Shown here piece by piece: positions 20,217 to 32,255 of a stretch of DNA of 64,000 nt (its first letter is position 1; every line of letters starts with the position of its first letter). A model generated the notes under the pieces. It saw only the letters and a list, made by a program, of their open reading frames with translations. It had not been told where the DNA came from and did no database searches. The stretch comes from Albifimbria verrucaria (taxonomy: Eukaryota; Ascomycota; Sordariomycetes; Hypocreales; Stachybotryaceae). Where the stretch lies: the NCBI GenBank assembly GCA_020081605.1, contig JAHREC010000018.1, positions 4,464,001 through 4,528,000 of the forward strand, in the 5' to 3' direction. The translations under genes and the position numbers were made by a program.

Positions 20217-23200
20217 TCATGAATCAAGACCAAACAGCGGCTCGTTCAAATCGTATATCCCTGCTGAAGGGGCAGTTTGGTCCAAGACTGGTTCAAGTTC
20301 TAGTGCATTCGAAGTATAGCCGAAGCCGTATAACTCGAGATCCCCAGTTCTACTGTCACCGCGTTGAACCAAAAATGGATTTAACATCTTTGGGTGTTTG
20401 AATTCATGCCAATTGCCCATTATCACGGTGGTTCTATCATCCTCCGCGTCCACTTCAAAATCAACAAACCCATCGATGCAGCCGTGCGTATGGATTTCTG
20501 GATTGGTACTTTTGCTGAGGAGATTCGGGTTCCTCAGTAAAAATTTCTCTTCGTTAGTTAACACTCGATAGCTCCGTAATGTATCCGCAACGGCTTGGTG
20601 GCCTTCATGTTCTGCAAAAGCGATTGAGCGGATGTACTGCTGCTGACCACTTCCTGTTGTTTCAACTCCGTAGCTTAATAGTAGATCAACCATATCAATG
20701 TGCCCATGCTGTGCTGCAGCCTCAAGTGCAGTGCGCCCATTGATAATTGCCCTTTGGCATTAACATCGGCTCCTAAATCTATCAACTGCTTGGCCATGCC
20801 AACTCGGCCAGATGCCGCAGCTGATTGCAGAGCCGTCATACCATGGTTATAAGGACCTTCCGAGTCGGAGGCTCGGGGATCAAATCCAATTGCAATGAGT
20901 TTTTCAAACATTTCTGAATTTCCGCAGCGGATGGTTAAACCGACGTGGCTGTTTCTGCACTGATCATAGATGCCTCCATTGGCCGCGATTGTTACCCAGT
21001 CTATCAATTTCTCATCAAGGAGCATCTTGAACAAGCCCATGTTTCCTCGCTTGATTGATATGGCTAGGGCCAGGCATTGTTCATTTTCGCGAGGGGTAAG
21101 AGTTGCTGGCCTGGCAACATGTTCCAATAAGTTTTTGGCGCCCTTATATATGCCATTGCAGAGATAGCTTGCCAATCGACTAGGAAACCGCATTCTAGAA
21201 GCGTATGCACAATATCAATTTCTGACTCCATCGCATAAGTCATCACCGATCCCTTCACCTTGCTATGTCGCCAAAAGGCTCTATTACCATGTTGTCGATA
21301 GTTTTCAATTGCGTATCTCATAGGTGTTCCACCTAGTTCCTCGTCGGAAAAGATATGATGAGCACCCATCGGTAGCCAGGCGATACTCCGGACTGGGAGA
21401 ACGGTTAAGAGCGATTGCAAGACTCTACGATTACCGTAGCAAGCTGCGATACCAATAGCAGTCATCTCCAGGTCCAGAGATTCTTCGTCGGGGACGACAT
21501 CATCCCTTATCAGAAGAAGCGTGTTGATGATACCTGGGTCAATCCAGCCCTCGCAGGCTCTCAACACGGCGGCGCACAAAGCTCCGGGGCTGTAGCCTTC
21601 TGAGCCTCGCTCAAGAAGTGCACACGCGAGATGATCTTGTCCATAGAGCAGGAAACCTCAACCAAAGTAGCTCTGCCGTAGCAATTTCCAGAATGTATAG
21701 AAGCCTGTCGTAAGTCGCGCTCCAGAATTCGGTTTGCCAAAACACTGTCTTTCAGCTTGATAATTTGCATGGCATCCTCATATGTCATGTCGGCTCCTGC
21801 ATCCAACAAGATCGTTGCCAATCGAGTACGGCATACATCTTGTAAGGATTTATCCACGAACCTGTCAATATACAAAGAGTTAAGGACGATTTGTAGGAGA
21901 GTTCGAGTAGAACTTGAGCCCCATAGGATCTCAGTGGCGTTAGGATTAGCTCCTCTTTCCAGGGCAATTGATAGCATTTCGGCGTCACCACGTAAGGCTG
22001 CCCAAGACGAGGCACAATCCGGGAGCACAGCTCCATGATCTAGCATATACAGAGCAAGTGGAGTGATGCAGCTCCTTGAGCCGAGACAATAGACCACAAA
22101 TGGTGGCTGTATGCACTCTTGGTTGTTGTTGCACGCACACTTGTACCACAACCTTGGCGAGAATAACGCCCCGAAGGGTGACTGAAGCAGTGTTATTGTC
22201 TTCCATATTTCCTGGTTATCTCTGTGAGCCGGAAGGCGGCAGAAGTAACGGCTTATAATCAACCCCAACATGTCTTTGCGAATTGTGATGAGCCGGTCAA
22301 TTCGAGCACCTCGTTCATGTAAGAGTTTGACCACCTCAAAATGGTTTTGGTGACAGGCGAGGTGAACTGGAGACGGCAGGTTGGGGCTGTGAACATCAAC
22401 ATCGAACCCTATATCGAGAAGTTGTTGACAGCATTCAAGATGACCTTCATAGGCTGCTGCGTGCATGGCTGTGAGCCCAAAGTCGTTCGCTATTGTTACG
22501 TCGTAATGAGCGTCGCGTAAAAGTTGAATCATTTGGAAGTTGCCTCTTGCCGCTGCAGCTATCACGACATCCGCTAGAATAAATCCAACAGCCAGACAAC
22601 CACTATGAATGAGCCCGTCAAGAAAGAGCTCTACTTTCAACATCTTTTTCATAAGCTCGAGTGCAACAGCTTGATGTCTTTGACCAGCAGCAATGGTAAA
22701 GATAGTGCAATAAGTCAGGAAGCCGCCCGACATTTCAAACTCTGCTAAATGGGCACCAAAAGCCATCAGTGTGTACACAACCTCAAGATCTTGAACATTG
22801 CGAGCATTGTAGGCCGCCAGTAACAGGGGGCATGCACCATACTGATTTGCGTTGTTGATCTGCCCAGTCCACGCAACAATAACTTTCTGAGTAGAAGCAA
22901 CCTGGGCCGAACACAACCAGGTCCGGATCAGCTCCGTTCCGAAGAAGCAATTCAAGTAGCTTCATTGAACAATTGTATGCAGCAATCTGCAATGGAGTAT
23001 GCCATGTTTTGTCGTTAACCACGATTGTATCAGCGGCTTGACCAGACGATAGAAGCCATTCGACAAATTTCAGAGTTCGATCCATAACAGATGTCAGATC
23101 AACTACTCCGTAATCTTCAGGTATAAGAAAAATCTTAAAGACCAATTGAAAGAGCGCTTCACGTAAAGCAAGGAGGGTTTTCGCTGATTTTTGTATTACC

Positions 23201-24200
23201 ATCACCCTTGACAAGATACCGGAGCATTCAATCGTATGGAGCAAATAATCCCAGGTTAGTATCCCATTGGACATCTTGTTCGACATAGCGAATAATATAA
23301 CCATTAGTTGTTCTTGAAGCATTTGCTTACTTGGACCCGTGGTGATCATGGTAGCCCGATGAAACATCTCACCGGGGTATAGCTCGGGTATCGTAGTTTT
23401 CATCCAGGATGCTAGATATGTTGTAGAAGGCGCGGTGTTGTAACCATTTGGGAGCTCATTCATGTCAAAGAGCAGGGAGAATACTGGATACTTGGTTGCC
23501 ACAGTGGAACGATGGTACTGGGTCTTGAAACGTAATGTGAGGTCTGCGCTTCAATTAACCCTTGTTGTACAGGAAAAGCCGCAAATGTGCCACAAATATG
23601 GCCATACGTACGCTTGACATGCTCGCCCTGGAACTGTAGCCAGGGAAGGCTTGGTGGCCAGAGGGTTGCAGATGATATAGGAGGGGTGTGCATAGACGGA
23701 TACGAACTCCAGAGGGGCTCAGGGCTCGGCTCTGGAAAGCATTATGATGAGCATCTGATGGGAATGGATTGGGATAGTTAGATGAAGTCGTACCGTGACC
23801 ATAGCGAAATCCACGATAACGCTGGATTTCCTTACCTACCTTGTCTTGGGATTGAATTTCGTCGAAGAGAAACACTTGAGTCTCCTTCCCATTTGCGCAA
23901 CGTTTCGATATTGCATAGTCGATGTACCGCCATGTGGAATTGGCAAGGCGTTTGGGAAGATTCTTGTTGAACCCCCATTCGCTCAGTTTTCTCTCAAGTT
24001 GACTTTTACTAACGTGGAGGATAGTTGATTAATGGCCAAATCCCCAAAGGTCAATGCGACGACTCACGTTGGACGGAAATTATTATCTGCAAGCTTGTCT
24101 AAAATGTTCCGTGACGACATTTTTGGGTCATATACATATCCCGAATATCAAGTTTCCATTTGAACCATTCGGTCTCAGGATATCTTGGTGCAAGAGGCAT
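20217..24200 (-). CDS. Clr5-domain ankyrin-repeat protein
   Basis: Minus-strand exons as I derive them: 24200-24068, 24008-23840, 23729-23612 and 23543-20217, all in phase. The first two encode a Clr5-type domain (RYPETEWFKWKLDIRDMY, LADNNFRPTKSQLERKLSEW, then GFNKNLPKRLANSTWRYID and KRCANGKETQVF), found at the N-terminus of many fungal ankyrin proteins. The last, about 1,100 codons, contains scattered ankyrin repeats: TPLQIAAYNCSMKLLELLLR, GLTAMHAAAYEGHLECCQQL followed by LDIGFDVDV, SPVHLACHQNHFEVVKLLHE, and MTALQSAAASGRVGMAKQLI. Frames shift near 24110, 22910, 21590, 21190 and 20740; the blocks join into one protein of about 1,250 residues. Such proteins form large, fast-evolving fungal families, often without known function and sometimes linked to heterokaryon incompatibility or chromatin. 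There is no membrane segment. Function unknown. Confidence 0.82.
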
Positions 24201-25019
24201 CGTTATGTTATGGGTTTTCCTAAAGATATAAAAAGGTGAAGATTAGGATGTTATGCGAAGGTGTAACTTGGACAGTAACGGTGGCGAGGGAAGCATCTAG
24301 TTTTATAATTGCACTGCTCAAGAGAAGGCAATTATGCCCCCAGCCTTTGACAGAAGCGTTGGCAAGTGAGGCTGCGTGAGCTCTACAAATGTGAGTATCG
24401 CAAGACATTCCAATTCGCCAGTTCCAAAGACAGACATGCACGCAATGCTCATTAGGACACATGAATACTACCTTGATCAGGCTCAAGCGTCCGATACGAT
24501 TGGCCAATTCCAAACCATGAGTTTCGTTATCATGAGGCAAACCAGGACATTCGCAAATTGACAGGGTGGGTGGCAGCGCCCATGACCAATATTATTAACT
24601 ACCCAGTATGATGGTGTTGCTGTGACGAGCAGGAGGTGCAGTGATTGCACATTTGTAGTCTTCTTTGTGACATACCGGAAGCTACCAATCAAGAGTGACA
24701 ATAGAACAATGCAAAATGTAACTGTTTGTCAATGATTTGACTGACGATAGACATGCTTTGTACACAAACAAACACAAAGGCTGAACAACGCATTATATAC
24801 GGACGTTACACAAACACATTGTTTGCCACGAATGAATATATATCCGATTCACCCCACTGCTACAGTACTGTACAGTATGTACATATTAAAACTTCTATTT
24901 GGCGTTTTATTTAAGTTACTGCTGGTCCAACATTCACCTACATCAGCTCAGCCTACTAAAACTCATTGAGCAACCCATCACGAACAACCTCACTTGATAC
25001 TCACAATAGAGAAGCCCCC
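24201..25019. other. Divergent intergenic, ankyrin gene / membrane protein gene
   Basis: About 820 bp of AT-rich sequence between divergent start codons. A TACAGTACTGTACAGTATGTAC stretch near 24863 is made of overlapping inverted GTAC units. No supported coding frame. Confidence 0.5.
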
Positions 25020-27919
25020 ATGCCTGAATCTGGCATGAAGCAGAAGCCAAGGCTGGTTTGCCGGCCCGTCGCCAGCTGCAGTGACAGCCGAACACACCAT
25101 GTAGGAAAGCAAACCGCCCAAGAAGCAGACGACTTCACTTCTCCCCAACAACCTCTTGATTCTTATACCTCCGACCATCCGCTCCTTGAGAGATCTCTGC
25201 CTTCACACACATCGGCCCACAAGTCGCGCGTTATCTACGAGACCTTGTTAAGGATAAAGAACACCTTGTATGCATCAAATCTTATTAAGCTGCTTTCTAA
25301 TTTCATCGAACCTGCTGACATCCCCAAGGCCATCATGGATGCCATAAACAACACCGCCGCATATCTACTGTGGTCCTTGTGGTGTGCTCCGAATACCCTC
25401 TGGATGGGTTTGATCTGGTACCATTTCATCACCACGAAGGATATGGAGATAAGCTACCACACCGTCTTTTGTGCTTGGTTGAGCCTCTTCACCAACCCTC
25501 GTCCATGGTCCTTCAACGTGGGCGGTCGTTCTGAGCCTGGCTTCATCCCTGCAGACGCGTATCGACTGTGGCTGCTTTTGTCAATTCCTATCATCATCAT
25601 CACGGCAAACAGACTAGTCTCCTTTATGAAGCAACAGCTCTCAGAATTCAGAGCGTGGATGGATGCGGAGTTGGACATCATGATGCAGTTCCCCGATTGG
25701 CTCACTGAAAGCTATATGCCAGCGAGGCCCGGAGAACTCCCCGACGATGCCGATTACCACATGGTCCGCATACTGCGGAAGGAACAAGAACGTCGCAGGA
25801 TACTTGAACAAGAACTGCCAGAAGATTTCTCCATCACCGATCTGCAGCATGACTTTATCTTTCGGCGCATCGACCGTAACCTTCGGTACTGGCCATCGTA
25901 CCGTTCAAAGTCGCAGACAAGCTCTCGAAACATCCGCAAAGTCACCCAGGACATAGGGATGACGCCAAAGGAGACATGCTGTCCTGTTTACGCCAGGACA
26001 ACCAGGAAATTCCAAGCCGAGGAACAGATAGTCTTGGAAGCCTACGATGTAGAGTGAAACCGCTACCTCTGTGAAGGCTGAGACGTCTCAACCGAGATCG
26101 GATGACCCAGTCTTGGAAGACATGAGTACAAGTAGCGACACCCATTCACAGGGGAGCCCTTGAGCCATGTTGAAACCGCTGGTGCTCAGACCGAAGAATA
26201 TGCCCATGGAACAATCAGCCTTGAGGCCATTAAGCAATTGGCAGATGCCATGATTGAGGAGCTAGAGCGCGAGGATGAGGAAGAACATAATCTTTCTTCC
26301 AATACCAACCATGTTCCTGAAGCCCAAGGACAAAAGGATGATAGAACACAGGATAATGGAGAAGTTTAGGACACTTCCGACCTGGAGTTTGATGCTTCCA
26401 CAGATCTTCCAACCACAGTTTCTGGGGCAGAGAAAGAGTTGGCCTACCCACACGAGTCTGATGGATCCGAATTACCCGAACCACACATAAGCTCGCAAGC
26501 TATAGAGTGCGATGGCCGGGATCAAGAGAATGCTGGTCTAGAACCAGAATCGCTATTAACCGAGGCAAACATCCACACCTCTGATGAGCTCGCAAATGAG
26601 GCAGTCATTGCAGCTCGACCAAAGATCCCACTCAAGCGAAAGACTGTCACTTTGAAGAAAGACACAAAAGTCCATAATACAGCCATTAGAGAAGCGCAAT
26701 GGCAGGGGCCGGATATCACAGTAGATGCGGACGAAGTGGACGTCCACATTCTCGACACAGAAATGCCTGATAGCGCATTTGTGGTGACAGATGATTTCAT
26801 GGCCAATGACCTAGGATGCTTCGAAGCCGACAATGGGATGCTTATATCGGCTCTCACTGCAACTGAAGATGCCGAGATGCTTGATTCATTGCTCCAGCTG
26901 ATGGACACCGAGGGTCTAAATGTTGATATTGGCGCTGAACCATGTAGCGACTTACCGAACGCCATGGATTTGGTGCCTACGGAATATGAAGACATTCATA
27001 TGGACCAAAATAACCACCAGACAGTCCTAGAAGATATGGTGGTCTCAGAACCGCAAGCACCTATCCACACTAGAGACTTGGCTGTACCTGAACTTCCTAT
27101 GGACGATTTACTGGACCAGAACGACACTTATAGAGAAGACTATTTGGTCGTGCCTCATACCGACACTCTTACTCCTGAGATAGAACACCACGATGAACCT
27201 TTACAATCTGGCGACCTGCCACTTCCTAGCAGCAACCCGACTCAAGATGACAATGTAGTATCATCAACATTTGCGGAACCTCAACCAGAACCAGCACTAG
27301 AGGTGACTAGCTTAGAAGAATTGAGCTCAGGGTATCCCTTTCCGGTGAAATCGCCATCCAGCTCTATGTCTAAGTCGGAGGCGCAAACGGAACCAATAAC
27401 AGAAGCGAAGAACTTGGAAGAACTGAGCACGGGATCGCCTCCAACAGAGCCACCATCTACGTTAATTACTGAGCTGGAGCCACAAATTGCGCCGGTCCAG
27501 GTTGGTGGCCTGGTACTTCCAGGCGGAAACGTCGTTCGAGACGGAAGAGCAGAACAGGACCAAAGCAAGGCAACCTCTTCCACAAGCTCACCACCCGAAT
27601 CAACACTGGAATCTCCTCCGACCAATGTCGAGAAGAAATCCCACCCACCAACTCCTCAACGGGTGAGAAGCAAGAACAAAGCAAACCCCTTTACGATTAT
27701 CGCCGGAGAAAGAACTTCAGCCCATCAACGGGGAGCCTTGGATCGAGCAAGACGGGTCAACCCCAAACGGCCAGTTCGCCTCTTAAAGTGCACCAGTCCA
27801 CGGAAGAGCAACAACCCGTAGATTCAATCGACCAGAAACCGAAAGCAGTCACGATTGCTTCGATATCTCAGACGAGAATGTGGCTACCACCTTCGAATGA
27901 ACAAGGGAGTGAGCCGTAG
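25020..27919 (+). CDS. Unrecognised membrane protein with long acidic Pro/Glu-rich tail
   Basis: I do not recognise this gene. ATG 25020 opens MPESGMKQKPRL; a longer frame to 24966 begins at TTG. About 345 residues run to an apparent shift near 26050. They contain a hydrophobic helix AAYLLWSLWCAPNTLWMGLI and a second, LWLLLSIPIIIITANRLVSF, with a soluble stretch (WMDAELDIMMQFPDWLTESY, RKEQERRRILEQELPEDFSI) after them. The rest is acidic and disordered (GCFEADNGMLISALTATEDA, repeated LEELS(S/T)G motifs) and ends in a basic segment (RVRSKNKANPF, YDYRRRKNFSPSTG). Shifts near 26050, 26160 and 27690 and an in-frame TAG at 26367-26369 interrupt it; the same frame continues on both sides of the TAG. 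The final frame ends at TAG 27917-27919, 87 bp from convergent ATG14. It may be a decaying lineage-specific gene or simply mis-sequenced. Confidence 0.55.
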
Positions 27920-28006
27920 CATATAATTTAAGGAGTTAGGGTTCGATATTTAGAAGCCAACGTCGAAGAAACTGGGGGATAGAGAAAGGCAGGCGAGCAT
28001 ATTATC

Positions 28007-28932
28007 TCAAGGAGCTGTTGGCATATTATCACATTGGCAAGGGTGAACATCATTGGTAATATAGTCTATCACTAACGTACATTGAGTGTTATCTACTCTT
28101 GACCTTTGTCCAACCATGGGACCCTGAACGTGGAGATCCCTTATCCCCACGTTAGTCGCAGTATCTGGTTTCTTCTGAGACTCGGGTTCCACATTTTCGG
28201 TGGCATCCTCAATCTTCCATGCATCGTCATCCAACACCTCCCAGTCAGGGGCAGGGGCGTCACCCATCAATTTCTTCTTCAGCTTATCTGCAAGCTTCAT
28301 AGGACTGGGCAGCTTAAAGGACCTGACGAACTCAGTCCCTTCAGCCCCACCAAGGAAGTTGCGCGTTGTGCCGTGAGAGTAAGGGCCAATACCAGGATTG
28401 GTAGCATCGTCGACCGGAGCATCCTTGTGAGTCGGTTTATTGATGAGATTGGGAGACGCATGGTTGGCGGTCTGTATCTGCTGGGTAATAAGAAGATTGT
28501 ATAGATTGCGGCCCATATTACAGATATCTTCGAATGATCCTTTATCACCGGCAAATAAGCCCTGTGAGCAACACAACCAGGCTATATCATACGAGAGTAG
28601 TGTGACACCCTCAAGAAAGAAAGAGTAGGTTGCCGGATCTTCCTTGGAGAGCTGTGGTAGCGGCTTGTCGACGAAAAGTGGCCGAGGCCTGGGTACTCTT
28701 TGAGGGTCAGATAATCCCGGCTCGGATGCAGCATTAATTGAAGCGCTTGTGCCTGGGAAGATGACTTCGCCATGGTGGTATGAAGTAGCAAGGTTGAAGA
28801 TAGTTGGCCGCGGATAGTCCCGATGCGGCGGCGTCAGTTCCGCAGGAAGACGAATGGCTAAATAATGAGAAGCAAGCATGAGAATATGCGAGACATGAGC
28901 GAGGCTTGTGGAAATAATCTCTGGCGAAAGGG
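28007..28932 (-). CDS. ATG14: Autophagy protein ATG14, exon 2
   Basis: Exon 2 continues from the intron 28994-28933 (GTAAGT...AAAAG) in phase, reading SLSPEIISTSLAHVSHILML. It encodes the C-terminal globular part: HYLAIRLPAELTPPHRDYPR, LLSYDIAWLCCSQG, GTTRNFLGGAEGTEFVRSFK and DWEVLDDDAWKIED. Conserved residues stop near 28110; the last 30 codons to the stop at 28007 look unconserved and might hide a small intron, because a GTACGTTAG string lies there. The frame is intact throughout. See exon 1 for role. Confidence 0.9.
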
Positions 28933-28994
28933 CTTTTCACGTCAGCTCACGTCTATAGTTGATGTACGTTTCCTGAACACAATAGAAGACTTAC

Positions 28995-29574
28995 AGTTCA
29001 TGTCGGTCAAGTCTACTACTGGCAGCTTTCCCAGGTAATACTCATAGCGATTCGAGTTGCTCTTTTTGACACGCCTGAGTCCATACAGTTTGGCGGCCTC
29101 GGCACAGAGGAAAGAACGGGTACGGGCCATATCGTCACCACTTTGAATCCACTTGTACGTGGTAATCTGCGTTGACTTTTCCACGTCTTTTTGCTGCCTG
29201 GCCCTGCCGTGCTCGAGGCCTTGGGAGAGGGAAGAAAGCTGTGACTTTCTACGGGCAAGAGCCTCTTTCTTGGCCTGAATCTCCGCTCTGGCCGCCTTGA
29301 TTTCATCCCTGAGTTTGTCGGCAGCAGCTAGAATCTTATCAGTCCGATCTTCAGCCATGCGCTGCTGGGCAAGCTGGCTGTTCAGGGCATCTCGGGTAGG
29401 CTTCGCGGTTGGATCTGCCAAAAGTTCGTGGACCTGAGTCTGGAGGTCCTCGTTCTGGATGAGCAGCTGCAGGCTCTTCACGCGGCCCTCGTATAGACGG
29501 TTTCTTGCGTCGACAGCGCAGAGAAAGGGCAAACGTTGGGAGTCATGGCCGCGATGGCAGATGCTGCATTCCAT
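28995..29574 (-). CDS. ATG14: Autophagy protein ATG14, exon 1
   Basis: ATG14 targets the Vps34-Vps15-Atg6 PI3-kinase complex I to the autophagosome assembly site. ATG 29574 opens MECSICHRGHDSQRLPFLCA, the cysteine pair region at the N-terminus of Atg14/Barkor. It is followed by RNRLYEGRVKSLQLLIQNED and a coiled coil of about 100 residues (DKILAAADKLRDEIKAARAE). The exon ends KLPVVDLTDMN before a GTAAGT donor. No indel is visible in either exon. The gene lies 10 kb from ATG6 on the other strand, and its promoter is shared with the divergent 160-residue gene at 30.4 kb. Length with exon 2 is about 500 residues, normal for filamentous fungi. Confidence 0.92.
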
Positions 29575-30399
29575 TCTGGATGATCTGGGCTCGCTCGAAG
29601 TCGGGGTTCAGGGCCCTGACACGGCAGCTTCAAAGCAAGGCGACAACGATTGCATAGAGTTGGTACAGAAGCAAGTTTTTAGCGGTTGATGTTTATGACA
29701 TAGCAGAGATGTATCGCAGGTAAGTGTGGAAGTCGATAAAGAGAAGAGGCATGTGACCTCACTGTATCCAACAGGGTCATGAGATGAGGTAAGGCAGTGT
29801 AAAGTAGGTGAGTGACAGGCAGCGGTAGTTGATGCAAGTGTAAAGCGGTACAGCCACACACACCACGGAGTACAAAGCTGTTGCCTGGGTGGTTGCGGGA
29901 GAACCAAGTACCTGCCTAGTCCCTATAAATCATGGTGGCGGATCGGTTGTCGAGCACGATTGTCGCTAGGCGATAAGGTAAGATGGAGCGTCAGCTGGAG
30001 CCTCCAGTGCCTGGGATGTAGGGGAGACTTGTCGCTACTTCTGACTACCGCAAAATTATATCAGAATTCAATGATCAAGAAGTATCGCCAAGTCACGACT
30101 CAGTTTAAGGTAACCTTCCCTCACCCGTTCAAGCATCTGCTGCAAGCACAGTGCCCCAAGGCAGGTATCCTTACCAAAAAGTGCAACCAAACAACAGCGG
30201 AATCCATCCGACAGGTTGATCAGTTTGGGCAGCAACTCTGCATTTGCTCCCAGGAGCAATTCATTAACCGCCCTAGCTTCTTTTCCCCACGCGATCACAA
30301 CTCCCATACATTGGCATTGTGTATGAAAGAATCGCCCGCTAGCTGCTTCCCTTACCTTACTTAACATCATCTCGATACATTGACACGACACGACACAAC
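29575..30399. other. Divergent promoter, ATG14 / 160-residue protein gene
   Basis: 825 bp between opposite start codons, with no supported coding frame. ACACGACACGACACAAC directly precedes the rightward ATG. No strong regulatory motif is evident to me. Confidence 0.5.
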
Positions 30400-30988
30400 A
30401 TGGGCTCACCGACCAAGTCTCAAGCTGGTGCAAACCCACCCGCAGGACATGACAACCAGAAAGCGTCGCGTACACGAAATGAAGCAGTGAATGGAACGGA
30501 GCAAGGAAGGCATCCTCACTCGCAGACAAGGACGCCCGAGCCTCGCCTAGACCAACAGAATGCAAACGCAAACACACCTAGCACACCCGGCACTCTCTTG
30601 CCATTTGACTGGGATGAATTCCAAGCTCGGTATGAAAAGGCCTTGCACGACGCCGACGAGAACGAGAAGATCATCTTGCAAGATGTCGAGCGGCTTTCCA
30701 AGGTATGTCCACCCCTTCTGAAAAGCACCAGGAACCCATTCTCATTCATGGACGTATAGTATTTCCAGGCTTGGGCATCTGCTGCTTCCGCTCACGATGA
30801 TGAGCGTGCTGTCAAGCGTTTACAAACGCGACAAAGGCATGTGAACCTTTCCGAAGAAAAGATGTCGCAGAAGCAGCAACATTGTAAGCTTGGTCAAATA
30901 TGGTCGCCGTGATACCTCGCTAACTTGTGCAGATGAGGAAGTCGTGCGCGCTTTCGAGAGCGCCTTGGCGCTCCTCCGTTCTAGATGA
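30400..30988 (+). CDS. Small conserved fungal protein (possibly DUF5315)
   Basis: Three exons, 30400-30702, 30760-30883 and 30933-30988, in perfect phase with GTATGT and GTAAGC donors and GTATAG and TGCAG acceptors, give 160 residues. The first 65 are Pro/Gln/Asn-rich and disordered. The conserved block starts at LPFDWDEFQARYEKALHDAD, continues EKIILQDVERLSKYFQAWAS and AASAHDDERAVKRLQTRQRH, and ends YEEVVRAFESALALLRSR. It is probably an all-helical coiled-coil protein. The pattern matches what I remember as the fungal DUF5315 family, but I am not certain of the number. Function unknown. No indels are visible, so this is one of the clean genes here. Confidence 0.8.
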
Positions 30989-31657
30989 ACCCTTTCTAAA
31001 CATCGCTCCGGTCTCCCAATTCACCGAACTCATAATCCCTTAACCATTGCCAAGCCGTCAATCTTGGCACAGAAAACGCACTCTATGAGCACACTCGTTC
31101 AGAATGGATGGAATAAGGCTATCAAGGACTAGTGAAGCATTAAGGAAGGTGGGAACCAAGCATCGCTCATGACGATATGGGCACTTCAAGCCGACCAATC
31201 TTGGGGCAAGCTATGTGGATGAGCTGGCTACCGGCTAGTCAAGGATTGGATTCGTGTCATGAAAATGCGAGGTAAAGAACCACACCTGACGGCAGGACAC
31301 AGAGGTGGAAGTTGGGCCACAATGAAGGCATAACTAGGTTCCTTCTACTAGTGAGGTGGAAAGGCAGGCTGACTTCTGGGCTCGCCGCATGCCGCTTCGC
31401 GACGGTTATTCACGTAAATCACACAGTGCTTGACAAATACCAGATTAGGCCCAACAATTCAAATAATTATACCCCATTAATGTTATTTATGCTTTGTTGG
31501 AAATGCTTGTCAAGGGTGGTAATTGCAATATGCCAGCTGGATACCTCAGGTCCGAAATACATGGTTCACGTGATGCTGAGCTATAACTTCACCAGATAAC
31601 GATTACCAAGTCGCCAGTGCTCATCTTATTCTACACCCCAATTTATCACAAATAATC
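30989..31657. other. Intergenic
   Basis: 3' flank of the 160-residue gene and promoter of the DUF3807-like gene; no supported gene or repeat. Confidence 0.6.
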
Positions 31658-32255
31658 ATGTCGAAAGCACAGCCGCTGGAACAGCACTCTGAAATTCAGC
31701 CGCCGCAAATATCTCAGGTATTTACTCCCTCTCCGACGCTTCAGTTACTCTTGAGCCTAGCTGAGACTGATTGGGTAAGCCAGGAGGAGCTTTTGCCTTT
31801 CATGAGGCTCACTTCTCGGGGCATGCAACTACGGGCTTCAGTGGTACCTTCCTGAGCCCCAGTGCCGACAAAGAGACTCATGAAAATGCCGCTTCGGGCG
31901 ATTGGGAAGAGTACTATGAAGAGGACGACCTCGGTTACTACGAGGATGGAGTCAAGCGAACCTTGACAGATGAACAGATCGAAATTTTCCGCCACTCTGA
32001 GTTGGAAGCGCTCCGTCGGCAGCAGGAGAAAGCTTCGAAATCAAGTGAACGATTGGGCTCAGTTGACGACGCAAGCTCCAGCAATCATGACGCTCTCGCT
32101 CTTCAGCAGGGCACGGCAGAGGCGTTCGGCTCAGATGCCGGGAAAAGAAAAAGAAGAAGGGCTCGAAGCGCCCCAGAGCTGAACCAAAGCCCGACCTACG
32201 AAAACGAACGTGGGATGTGGTAGAGGCTGGTCTCGATACGCTCGACTATGACTAG
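31658..32255 (+). CDS. Small conserved fungal protein, DUF3807-like
   Basis: ATG 31658 opens MSKAQPLEQHSEIQ. The first frame is lost near 31790-31800; family-like FAFHEAHFSGHATTGFSGTF continues in another frame, followed by an acidic segment (DWEEYYEEDDLGYYEDGVKR) and TLTDEQIEIFRHSELEALRR. A second shift in the A-rich tract near 32145 hides the true ending, which reads (K)n-GSKRPRAEPKPDLRKRTWDV followed by VEAGLDTLDYD and TAG at 32253-32255. The LTDEQI-FRHSE block with a closing RTWDVVE-LDYD tail is what I recall for fungal DUF3807 proteins, about 190 residues. The Lys-rich tract suggests nuclear or nucleolar location; this is inference. Confidence 0.68.

Noticed and set aside
24966..25019. 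Longer N-terminus for the 25 kb membrane protein
   Set aside because: The upstream codon at 24966 is TTG; the first ATG in frame is at 25020.
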